Shown here: positions 18,242-25,400 of the stretch, in pieces
How the letters are laid out: every line of letters begins with the position of its first letter
Numbering within the stretch: position 1 is the first letter of the stretch
Source: CAZEMR01 sp964513465
GTDB lineage: Bacteria; Bacteroidota; Ignavibacteria; Kapaibacteriales; UBA2268
Length of the DNA stretch: 64,000 nucleotides
Assembly: GCA_964513465.1 (NCBI GenBank)
Contig: CAZEMR010000007.1
Coordinates: 1 to 64,000 of the forward strand
Direction: 5' to 3'
The notes under the pieces: generated by a model
What the model was told of the DNA's origin: nothing
Database searches by the model: none
Seen by the model: only the letters and a program-made list of their open reading frames with translations
Program-made: the position numbers and the translations under genes

Positions 18242-19246
18242 TTGATAAAATTTTATCTTTCTGTTTGGAGCAAGATTTTCAAACTAAACAAGATCATAAA
18301 AAATATATTGTCCAAATCTGTAATTGGCGCCATAATGTTTGCAATTGCACTTTGGGCATATTCTAATCTCAATTATACATACACAACGCGTGTGAGTATT
18401 CCGCTTGAATTCAAACTCCCAGCAAATCAAGCGGTTGACTCAATGCCCACTAATAGCGTCTCTGTCCAGGTACGAGGCACTGGCTGGCATCTCTTTAACC
18501 TGATCTTTTTTAATACTTCTGCCCGTTGCTTCGTGGATTTATCTGAGGAAAATGCAACAGAGGGCGGCCAGTTTTCACTTTCGAGGAACGAACTGCTTAA
18601 AAATATTCAATATATAACAAATGTTGACGCAGTTGATATTTTACCCGAAAATTTGACGATCGAAACCGGTAAAATAGCTAGTAAATATGTCAGGATCAAG
18701 CCTAATATTAAAATTGATCCGCGCAAGTATTTTATAATTGTGGGTAATTTAAAGCTGGACCCGGACTCGGTTGAAATTACAGGCAACGCTAATATTATCA
18801 ATGAGATAGACTATTGGTCAACTAAATATATGACTCTCGATGATGTTAATATCCCCCAGTCTGTTACGGTTAATCTTTCTGACAGTCTTAATGAAATTAT
18901 CAGCATTAGTCCTTCCGTAGTCAGACTTCAATTTGATGTCCAGCAGCTTGCCTCGCGGGCATATCCAGATATACCTGTCCAAATAGATGGCGGTGCTCTT
19001 CCTAGCAATCACGTACTTGAACCCAATATGCTCACTTTATACATCGAAGGCGGGATTGAAAAGGTCGCGGGATTATCATATGATGACATCCGCGTCAGCA
19101 TTGAATACCTTAATATAATTGAAGATACAACTGGCATACTGACTCCGAGAGTTGACCTCCCGGACGGGATAAGGCTGCTAAGGATGGAACCCGACGCGAT
19201 ATATCATTTCCGCGAAGAGGCAAATCTTAACAATATAAATCTATAG
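18242..19246 (+). CDS. YbbR-like domain protein (CdaR-like, membrane-anchored)
   Basis: The 334-residue protein has one N-terminal transmembrane helix (SVIGAIMFAIALWAYSNL, about residues 22-39). YbbR-type extracytoplasmic repeats follow: IPLEFKLPANQAVDSMPTNSV, VRIKPNIKIDPRKYFIIVG with PDSVEITGN, and a third near residue 235. In Firmicutes the related CdaR regulates the diadenylate cyclase CdaA. No cdaA/disA-like gene is beside this one, so that role is only suggested. The reading frame begins with a TTG at 18242; the first ATG (18331) would cut into the membrane helix, so the TTG start, or another non-ATG start nearby, is more likely. Confidence 0.75.
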   Translation: MIKFYLSVWSKIFKLNKIIKNILSKSVIGAIMFAIALWAYSNLNYTYTTRVSIPLEFKLPANQAVDSMPTNSVSVQVRGTGWHLFNLIFFNTSARCFVDLSEENATEGGQFSLSRNELLKNIQYITNVDAVDILPENLTIETGKIASKYVRIKPNIKIDPRKYFIIVGNLKLDPDSVEITGNANIINEIDYWSTKYMTLDDVNIPQSVTVNLSDSLNEIISISPSVVRLQFDVQQLASRAYPDIPVQIDGGALPSNHVLEPNMLTLYIEGGIEKVAGLSYDDIRVSIEYLNIIEDTTGILTPRVDLPDGIRLLRMEPDAIYHFREEANLNNINL

Positions 19247-19252
19247 TATATT

Positions 19253-19744
19253 TTAAAAATGTATTATAAGTTGATTGTTGTGCTCTAAATATTCCGTGGG
19301 ATATGAAGCAAGAGGCTTTTCTGCGGGCCCCACAACGGGCTTTCCACCGTCATAAGGATCAAATTTCGAACCATGGCAAGTGCAGGTTATGTACTTGAAA
19401 TTTTGAAAATTTCCAAGCGGCGACTGCACATCATCACCGAAACAATTATCATGCGGGCAAAGTGTAGAAAAGCAAACGAATTCTTTATCTGATATTCTTA
19501 TTATCATCACTGGAATACCATAATTGACATCTTTATAGCTCTTTTTGATACCATAGCCAATTTTTTGCAGATACGACTCTTCATCAATATTGATTATTTT
19601 ATCGATTCCGGATAAATTCGATTCCTTTTCCCAATAATGTTCGCATGAATTTAACAGGCTTATCGACGCGAGTCCGCATCCACAAACTCCAGCGATTTTG
19701 CCTGCATCTATAAAGAATTTACGGCGATTAATATTATTATTCAT
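19253..19744 (-). CDS. Rieske 2Fe-2S lipoprotein, Tat-type signal, bc1-like cluster site
   Basis: The 163-residue protein has a twin-arginine-like start (NRRKFFIDAG) and a lipobox-like LLNSC (C34), suggesting Tat export and lipid anchoring. The cluster site is the disulfide-containing type found in bc1 complexes: box I C96-P-H98-D-N-C101 and box II C121-T-C123-H124-G-S. C96/H98 and C121/H124 bind the irons, and C101-C123 can form the stabilising disulfide. It is the last gene of a three-gene run, 12 bases after the Rieske protein with a sorting domain and following a di-heme peroxidase-family gene. No cytochrome b or other bc1/b6f partner is present, so it is more likely a soluble-domain electron carrier than a bc1 subunit. 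Confidence 0.88.
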   Translation of the reverse strand: MNNNINRRKFFIDAGKIAGVCGCGLASISLLNSCEHYWEKESNLSGIDKIINIDEESYLQKIGYGIKKSYKDVNYGIPVMIIRISDKEFVCFSTLCPHDNCFGDDVQSPLGNFQNFKYITCTCHGSKFDPYDGGKPVVGPAEKPLASYPTEYLEHNNQLIIHF

Positions 19745-19756
19745 ATATACAGCCTT

Positions 19757-20551
19757 TTATTTTAGCACGGTAATTTTTCTTGTTGCCAATGCTTTATTGT
19801 TGTAATTCATTATGATGAAATAAGTTCCGGACTGCAATCCGCTCACGTCAATATCAATTGAGTAATGACCGGAGGTTCGGATTTCTTCCATCAACTTTCT
19901 GATATGATTCCCTACGCTGTCGTAAATATCAAATCTGATTCGACCTGGATTGGATATACCATATTCGAAATGAGTCAGACTGGCAGCTGGATTTGGATAA
20001 TTATTGGTTAGATACGCCGGCTCGTCGTCTTGCTTTTCAATCGGCACATCCTGGTAAAACGCGAACTCGATATAAAGATCGTTTCCGCCTTCGTAGAATG
20101 TCTGAAATTCCTCTAAATCGTCAGATGCCGGGCCCTCGACATAACTACCGTCAGCTTCGAAAACAGTTCCATGCTTTGAGCAAATTAATACATGAAGCTC
20201 GGGATGCAGATCATAAACTTCCGCACCTTCGTGGGGGCAAATAACGGACACGCATACATATTCCTTATTTGCGAACTGTGGTCGCTCGCTTTCAGGTATG
20301 TGAGTAACAATTACTGTCTGATAATAACCTTCGATATCCAAAACATCAAGCCGGACAGATCCCCATGGGTCCTTCAAAACAGGATATTCATTCAGATCAA
20401 GATGGTAGCGCCCCAGTATCCTGCCGGATTTCCGAGAAACTTCAGGTTCGGCTTTACCTAATACGTAGTGCGGCAGAGCCACCGTAGTAACTGTGGCTGC
20501 AAGAATTTTTTTTATGAATTCTCGTCGGGATGTTATTCTATTATTTTTCAT
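19757..20551 (-). CDS. Tat-exported Rieske protein with a T9SS C-terminal sorting domain
   Basis: The 264-residue protein combines three parts. The N-terminus has a twin-arginine signal (TSRREFIKK followed by a hydrophobic stretch to about residue 33). Residues ~45-165 form a Rieske domain with box I C105-P-H107-E-G and box II C124-S-K-H127-G; the disulfide cysteines of bc1-type Rieske proteins are absent. Residues ~181-264 form a type A T9SS sorting domain (NNYPNPAASLTHFEYGI, then IYDSVGNHIRKL, SGLQSGTYFI and a terminal ATRKITVLK). The Tat signal implies that the iron-sulfur cluster is inserted in the cytoplasm; the sorting domain predicts later passage over the outer membrane and surface anchoring. 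It lies between a di-heme peroxidase-family gene (23 bases upstream) and another Rieske gene (12 bases downstream). A metal-sulfur electron carrier on the cell surface would be unusual. Confidence 0.88.
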   Translation of the reverse strand: MKNNRITSRREFIKKILAATVTTVALPHYVLGKAEPEVSRKSGRILGRYHLDLNEYPVLKDPWGSVRLDVLDIEGYYQTVIVTHIPESERPQFANKEYVCVSVICPHEGAEVYDLHPELHVLICSKHGTVFEADGSYVEGPASDDLEEFQTFYEGGNDLYIEFAFYQDVPIEKQDDEPAYLTNNYPNPAASLTHFEYGISNPGRIRFDIYDSVGNHIRKLMEEIRTSGHYSIDIDVSGLQSGTYFIIMNYNNKALATRKITVLK

Positions 20552-20574
20552 ATTTATATAGACGATTAATTCGT

Positions 20575-21621
20575 TTAATTAGGATCAGAAAATTTTTCAT
20601 TGTTCAAAAATTCCCAATCGGTTAATGATTTCAGGAAATTCTCCAGATCGATTTTATCCTGCGAACTCAATCCGAGGGGGCGCATCAACGTATCTTTATT
20701 AATGAACAGCACGCCGCCCCTGTTATAATGTTCTATTACCTCCGCCAATGTTTCTATTTCGCCATCATGCATATAGGGAAAAGTAACCTGAACATTCCTG
20801 AGTGAAGGCGTCAAAAACTTACCGCGATCCGCATTTTTTCCTGTTCGGTAAAATAATCCCCTGTCGAAATAATGCGTAACTGTGCCGGTATTATGGAATT
20901 TGAGGTCTGTGAATAAAAAGCCGCTATGGCATGCACTGCAGCGTGTTTTATCGCTGAAAAACAGATCCATACCCCGTTTTTGGCTCTCATCCAGTGCATT
21001 TGCGTCTCCCAGAATATATTTGTCATAGGCAGAATTCCCCGAGATAAAGGTCCTGACGAATGCCGATATTGCCAAAGCTACTCGATACGCTTCGACTTTA
21101 TCATCGCCAAAAGCCTCTTTGAACATTAATGGATATGTCGGATGATTTTGTAATTTTTGCTCGATATCATTTGTGTCCGATCCAAAAACGGGTGGCAAAA
21201 ATATGCTGCGGTACGCAGGCTCTTCGATTCTGGATCCCTTTCCATCCCAGTGGATTACATCTCTATAAGCAACATTTACGAGGCTCATCGTATTGCGCAT
21301 CATCATTTCGCCGCCATATCCCTTGCTGTTCTTTTTTCCGCCGTCGCAGAAAGCATATTCGTGCTTCATGCAATGCGAGCATGATTTAATCGACCCATCG
21401 GGTGACAGCAGTGGTTCATAAAATAACTTCCTGCCCAAATGCACTTTTGCGGCTGTAATAGGATTGTCATCTGGTACCGGTAATTCTGGAAAATGCGGTG
21501 GAATCTGAAGATATTCAACCTGATCCGTTGGCTCATTACTCGTGTTTTCGCATCCATGAAACGATAGCAGAGCAAGCAAAATCGTGCAAAAAGCTATTAA
21601 ATTTTTGTATAAATTCTTCAT
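20575..21621 (-). CDS. Di-heme cytochrome c peroxidase/MauG-family lipoprotein with an altered first heme site
   Basis: The 348-residue protein starts with a signal and a probable lipoprotein cysteine (FHGC24). The family layout is clear: LGRKLFYEPLLSPDGSIKS, then the first heme site, NTMSLVNVAYRDVIHWDGK, the second heme site C228-S-A-C231-H232 and the C-terminal TPSLRNV and PYMHDGEIETL. The first site reads C81-S-H-C84-M85, aligned with the normal CxxCHxxxYAF, so the usual proximal histidine is replaced by methionine. Relatives reduce hydrogen peroxide or oxidise protein-bound substrates in the periplasm. This is the first gene of an operon with two Rieske proteins, which could be its electron partners. 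A TAnnTTTG promoter lies 28 bases upstream. Confidence 0.88.
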   Translation of the reverse strand: MKNLYKNLIAFCTILLALLSFHGCENTSNEPTDQVEYLQIPPHFPELPVPDDNPITAAKVHLGRKLFYEPLLSPDGSIKSCSHCMKHEYAFCDGGKKNSKGYGGEMMMRNTMSLVNVAYRDVIHWDGKGSRIEEPAYRSIFLPPVFGSDTNDIEQKLQNHPTYPLMFKEAFGDDKVEAYRVALAISAFVRTFISGNSAYDKYILGDANALDESQKRGMDLFFSDKTRCSACHSGFLFTDLKFHNTGTVTHYFDRGLFYRTGKNADRGKFLTPSLRNVQVTFPYMHDGEIETLAEVIEHYNRGGVLFINKDTLMRPLGLSSQDKIDLENFLKSLTDWEFLNNEKFSDPN

Positions 21622-21649
21622 TATGTTATTCCGATTTTTATATAAAAAA

Positions 21650-21657
21650 CAAAAGTA
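21650..21657 (-). promoter_or_regulatory. Bacteroidota-type -7 box upstream of the peroxidase-Rieske operon
   Basis: Read on the minus strand this is TACTTTTG, an exact TAnnTTTG match, 28 bases before the start codon of the peroxidase-family gene. The corresponding -33 element is weak: ATTG at 21683-21686, about 25 bases away. Confidence 0.45.
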
Positions 21658-21785
21658 ATTTAATACATATTCGACACATTAACAATGCCCGAAAAGATAA
21701 TTTTCTATTACATATATAACATATCCACTGCGGAATAGTCACATTTTTTTTTAGGCTCAGTTTCATTTTCAGATTGATTTCTGTC

Positions 21786-21812
21786 GGAATATGTTCCAAT
21801 TTTGTATATTTG
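21786..21812 (+). promoter_or_regulatory. Candidate promoter and overlapping palindrome upstream of the thioredoxin-like lipoprotein
   Basis: TATATTTG at 21805-21812 matches TAnnTTTG exactly and lies 90 bases before the start codon of the gene at 21903. Just upstream, GGAATATGTTCC (21786-21797) is a near-perfect inverted repeat (one mismatched pair) at the place where a regulator would block or assist polymerase. No regulator gene is nearby, so the operator assignment is a guess. Confidence 0.35.
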
Positions 21813-21902
21813 CATTATGCTGGTTGAAATACACAATATTTACCGGCAACAATCGCCGATTATTTGGCAAATATCATATTATTTTCGGAGTTATAAAGAA
21901 TC

Positions 21903-22424
21903 ATGAAATCATATATCACCTGTTTTGCGTTCATTTTAATTGCTTTAATAGCAATTAGTTGCCAGGATAACCCAGTCGACGGAGAAGCTCATAAAACCAC
22001 ACTTGATGATATTCGAAATAACCCAGGCTTTTCGTGGTTTGAATACGAATTTAATGAATACGAACCCGACCCCGCAGTTATTGATTCGATAAATCATAAA
22101 TTCAATCCCGCTGAATACCGGTTAATAATATTCGCCAAGCCATCCTGCTCTTGCAATAATGATCACAATAATTTTTCACATTTTATGAAAGTAGTTCATA
22201 ACAGCTCAATCACCTCTGAGGAATACGAGCTGTATTCTATGAGTGATACGGACTGGGAGCATCCCTATAATGAACAATTCGACCTGATGTATCTCCCTGA
22301 AGCTGTTTTAATGAAAAACGACTCCGCAATCTGGTTCGTTGTTGAGGAAATGCAAAAGTACCGCCAAAGCCATAGTGATACAATCTCTATCGAGCAATCC
22401 TTAATGCGCGGATTAGAACATTAA
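21903..22424 (+). CDS. Thioredoxin-like lipoprotein with a CSC motif, function unknown
   Basis: The 173-residue protein has a signal ending in a lipobox (LIAISC20), so it is probably lipid-anchored. The middle reads RLIIFAKPSCSCNNDHNN, a beta-strand followed by a CxC at the position of a thioredoxin CxxC. Further on, MYLPEAVLMKND resembles the cis-proline loop of thioredoxin folds. I infer a thioredoxin-like fold with a CxC redox or metal site; no named family is recognised. It is divergent from the peroxidase-Rieske operon and 24 bases upstream of a GT10 gene on the same strand, and the shared intergenic region carries promoter-like boxes for both directions. Confidence 0.6.
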   Translation: MKSYITCFAFILIALIAISCQDNPVDGEAHKTTLDDIRNNPGFSWFEYEFNEYEPDPAVIDSINHKFNPAEYRLIIFAKPSCSCNNDHNNFSHFMKVVHNSSITSEEYELYSMSDTDWEHPYNEQFDLMYLPEAVLMKNDSAIWFVVEEMQKYRQSHSDTISIEQSLMRGLEH

Positions 22425-22448
22425 ATTTTATTTATTATAGAGTTTTTT

Positions 22449-23459
22449 ATGGCCTCTATTCTGCTAAAACCGAAAATCAAGCTATTTTTCACTGATTTTT
22501 GGCCTGTATTCAATATAGAGGATAATTATTTTTTGGATGTTCTATCGCCTGAATTCGATATTGAACTTGATGAAAAGAATCCGGACTTTCTGATATACTC
22601 TGTGTTCGGAACTAGTTTTTATAGATATAACTGTATTCGTATTTTTTATACGGGCGAAAACATACGTCCCGATTTTACCCGATGCGATTATTCATTTTCA
22701 TTTGATTTTTCGGACGATCCGCGTAGTTTCAGGCTTCCATTATATCCTTTTTTCGGAGATCCGGAGAAGCTCCTTAAGCAACGTAATATTAACGATATAA
22801 TGATCAGCAAAACCGAGTTTTGCAATTTTATTTATTCCAATCCCGGGCCTGCGGAAAGAGTGGATTTTTTCCATAAGCTTAGTAAATACAAAAAGGTTAT
22901 TTCTGCCGGAAGGTTCCTTAATAATACTGGAATTCCTCTTAAGAACAAAAAGGATTTTCTAAGCAAATTCAAATTCACTATCGCTTTCGAAAACCAGTCA
23001 TGGCCGGGCTATACTACCGAAAAAATATTTGAGCCAATGCTGGTGGGCAGCCTGCCGATTTACTGGGGCAACCCCCTTATATCTAAAGACTTTAACCCTG
23101 ACAGCTTTTTGAATTATCACGATTATGGGTCTGTCGACGAACTTATCGATCGCATAATTGAAATCGACAGCAATGACGACCTTTGGGCTAAGTATTTGTC
23201 GCAACCGTATTTTCACGATAATGAGCTAAGCGAGTATGTCGACCCGGCACTTATACGTGAACGTTTCCGCATGATTTTCAATACAAAAAAGAATCCGGTT
23301 GCGGCCGAGCATCCTGCAGCCTCGCATAATCGTATCGTCAAAACTGCTGCACTTGCATCAGAGGATTTCAAGTTTAATATAAATAAATATCGCAGAAAAT
23401 TTTCGAATTTCTCTATCTGGCGGGCTCGCATAAAGTTATTGAAGCTTATTGGCAGATGA
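22449..23459 (+). CDS. Glycosyltransferase family 10 (alpha-1,3/1,4-fucosyltransferase-like)
   Basis: The 336-residue protein carries the GT10 hallmark around residues 178-200: FAFENQSWPGYTTEKIFEP is represented by FENQSW...GYTTEKIFEPM, followed by VGSLPIYWGNP. In this family the motif binds GDP-fucose. The N-terminus lacks a signal peptide, consistent with a cytoplasmic enzyme decorating a lipid-linked glycan or lipopolysaccharide. The C-terminal region is basic and could bind the membrane surface. It follows the thioredoxin-like lipoprotein by 24 bases, and its last 24 bases overlap the end of the convergent GT9 gene. Confidence 0.87.
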   Translation: MASILLKPKIKLFFTDFWPVFNIEDNYFLDVLSPEFDIELDEKNPDFLIYSVFGTSFYRYNCIRIFYTGENIRPDFTRCDYSFSFDFSDDPRSFRLPLYPFFGDPEKLLKQRNINDIMISKTEFCNFIYSNPGPAERVDFFHKLSKYKKVISAGRFLNNTGIPLKNKKDFLSKFKFTIAFENQSWPGYTTEKIFEPMLVGSLPIYWGNPLISKDFNPDSFLNYHDYGSVDELIDRIIEIDSNDDLWAKYLSQPYFHDNELSEYVDPALIRERFRMIFNTKKNPVAAEHPAASHNRIVKTAALASEDFKFNINKYRRKFSNFSIWRARIKLLKLIGR

Positions 23460-24491
23460 TTTCATAATCACACTAATTGCTTTTTCCGCAACAACTTCCG
23501 GCGCTATACCTTCCATGCATTCATGTGTGCCGATCGGACATTTCCGGCCTCCGTGTATCGCGCAGGGGCTGCATTGAAGCTCATCTTTGTGAATTATAGC
23601 GGACGAATCTGCCAGCGGGCCAAATCCGAATTCCGGAACGGTTGGTCCATATATAACGATCACAGGTATATTCAAAAGACTGGAAAAATGAGTCGGAGCG
23701 CTGTCATTAGTTATCACCAAATCCATTCGCTCTATTAATTTCAATGACTGCGGGATGCTTGTTTTCCCGGCAAGATTAATTGCAGGTGTTGATGAAGATA
23801 TTTCCGAACAGATATCCATATCGTTTGGACCACCTATCATATATACAGCATATCCCTTTGATGCTAAATGATTTACAAGAGCTGTGAAATGCCTGGCAGG
23901 CCATCTTTTTGTTTCCCATACCGAACCGGGCGCTATAGCGATCACAGGCGAACCGGTTTCACCTTGTAAGTCATTGTCAATATTAGATATATCAACATAT
24001 TTCAAATCTAACGACGGCCGAATCGGAGGAGCTGATTGATCAAAATCGGAAAACTGCTCCAACAGCAAATTATTGCGGGCAGTCTCGTGCATATGAGGCT
24101 GGTATCGTACTCTTGAAGAGTATATCCACGGCAAAGCCGCCCGACTATAACCCACTGAATATATTGGCTTTAACAAATATGTCAGGAGAGATGTTCTCAG
24201 CGATCTGTGCGGAGCTATTATGCAATCAGTTTTTCCGACTCTTGCGGCGAGATTCCTGATTCCGAGTAATCCTTTGTCATCGCGGCGTTTATCGTAAGCA
24301 ACCACTCTATCAACCGCCGAGCACAATCGCGCGATGTCTGCTGATACGGGCGTGGTCACAAACGAGATCGATGCAGCAGGCGCCATCTGACGTACGCGCT
24401 GGGCGAGATAGAGCGAGAGAGCAACATCTCCGATAAATGCGGTCTGTATAATCGTTATATTTTTAAAGGAATCGAGCCGTGGTTTACGCAT
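23436..24491 (-). CDS. Glycosyltransferase family 9 (heptosyltransferase-like)
   Basis: The 351-residue protein has the two-domain GT-B fold of ADP-heptose:LPS heptosyltransferases. The N-terminal IIQTAFIGDVALS is the acceptor-side glycine loop with the catalytic aspartate of the family (GD). The C-terminal half has PGSVWETKRWPARHF, VITNDSAPTHFSSLLNIPVIVIYGP and a late CIGTHECM cysteine-containing segment, as in WaaF. It would add heptose to the LPS core in the cytoplasm. It overlaps the upstream LpxL-like gene by eight bases, so the two are translated together, and its 3' end overlaps the convergent GT10 gene. Confidence 0.88.
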   Translation of the reverse strand: MRKPRLDSFKNITIIQTAFIGDVALSLYLAQRVRQMAPAASISFVTTPVSADIARLCSAVDRVVAYDKRRDDKGLLGIRNLAARVGKTDCIIAPHRSLRTSLLTYLLKPIYSVGYSRAALPWIYSSRVRYQPHMHETARNNLLLEQFSDFDQSAPPIRPSLDLKYVDISNIDNDLQGETGSPVIAIAPGSVWETKRWPARHFTALVNHLASKGYAVYMIGGPNDMDICSEISSSTPAINLAGKTSIPQSLKLIERMDLVITNDSAPTHFSSLLNIPVIVIYGPTVPEFGFGPLADSSAIIHKDELQCSPCAIHGGRKCPIGTHECMEGIAPEVVAEKAISVIMKSSANKLQ

Positions 24492-25356
24492 TTTTGACCT
24501 TCTTTGGAGCCTCGTGTTTCCAACGCCTATGCTGCCATGCCCAGAGCCCGGGGTTTTTGCGAATTTCGCTTTCGAGTTCGGCTACATGGCGTCTTGTGAG
24601 TTCGCGAACTCCATCGGAATTATTCTCTAGATCGTCGAATTTTATTTCGCGCAGATCTACGCGATAACTGTTATCGGGCTGGCGAACGGCAAATCCCATA
24701 ACGATTGGCGTCCGGAAACGAAGCGCCAGGGCCGCTGGAGCCTCGAAAGTTGATGCTGGTCGACCGAAAAAATCGACAAACACATCACGGTCGCGGGTTG
24801 CGCTTTGGTCCGCAAGCAGAGCGATGGCGTTATGGCGGCTCAACTCCTGGATAATTGCCCTGGCGGCTTTATACATCGATACGATTCGGTTGCCGTGTAA
24901 TGTCCGGTATTTATTTAGCAGATCGTCTGCATGGCGATTGCGCTGGGGTTTTACGATGATTGTTATGGGTATGCCTGTAAAAAGACCCGCAGAATGCGCC
25001 AGAAGCTCCCAGTTGCCGAAATGTCCCGAGAGGAGTATCAAACCCCTCCCCCGATTGAAAACCTCGCTGAGAAGGCTTATATTCGAGTATTTGATATATT
25101 TATCGAAGTCTTCGCGGTCGAATGAGGGCATTGCGAGCAATTCCGCGAGGACAATGCCCAGATTGTGATATGACTGGACGGTGATTTCTCTGCACCACAG
25201 ATCGGATTGATCCGGGAATGCATTGCGGATATTTTCATAAGTGATTCGGCGTCTTTTGCTGCTCAGGTATATCATGATATTGCCCAGCAATCGTCCGAAC
25301 GCGGTGCGGGCATTTCTGCCAAGGATCCGGGAAATCAGACCGATACCCAGCAGCAT
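24484..25356 (-). CDS. Lipid A lauroyl/myristoyltransferase-like acyltransferase (LpxL/HtrB family)
   Basis: The 290-residue protein has the family N-terminal segment with a weak membrane helix and RRRITYENIRNAFPD. The catalytic HxxxxE sits in LSGHFGNWELL near residue 116. Further matches are LLADQSATRDRDVFVDFFGRPASTFEAPAAL, typical of LpxL proteins, and an N-terminal arginine cluster. The enzyme adds a secondary acyl chain to lipid A at the inner membrane. It starts 44 bases after the GWxTD gene stop and overlaps the GT9 heptosyltransferase gene, fitting a lipid A/core module. Confidence 0.9.
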   Translation of the reverse strand: MLLGIGLISRILGRNARTAFGRLLGNIMIYLSSKRRRITYENIRNAFPDQSDLWCREITVQSYHNLGIVLAELLAMPSFDREDFDKYIKYSNISLLSEVFNRGRGLILLSGHFGNWELLAHSAGLFTGIPITIIVKPQRNRHADDLLNKYRTLHGNRIVSMYKAARAIIQELSRHNAIALLADQSATRDRDVFVDFFGRPASTFEAPAALALRFRTPIVMGFAVRQPDNSYRVDLREIKFDDLENNSDGVRELTRRHVAELESEIRKNPGLWAWQHRRWKHEAPKKVKNA

Positions 25357-25400
25357 ATATGTAATTAACCTGTTGATGTCCCCTCCTTTTATCCAAATGC

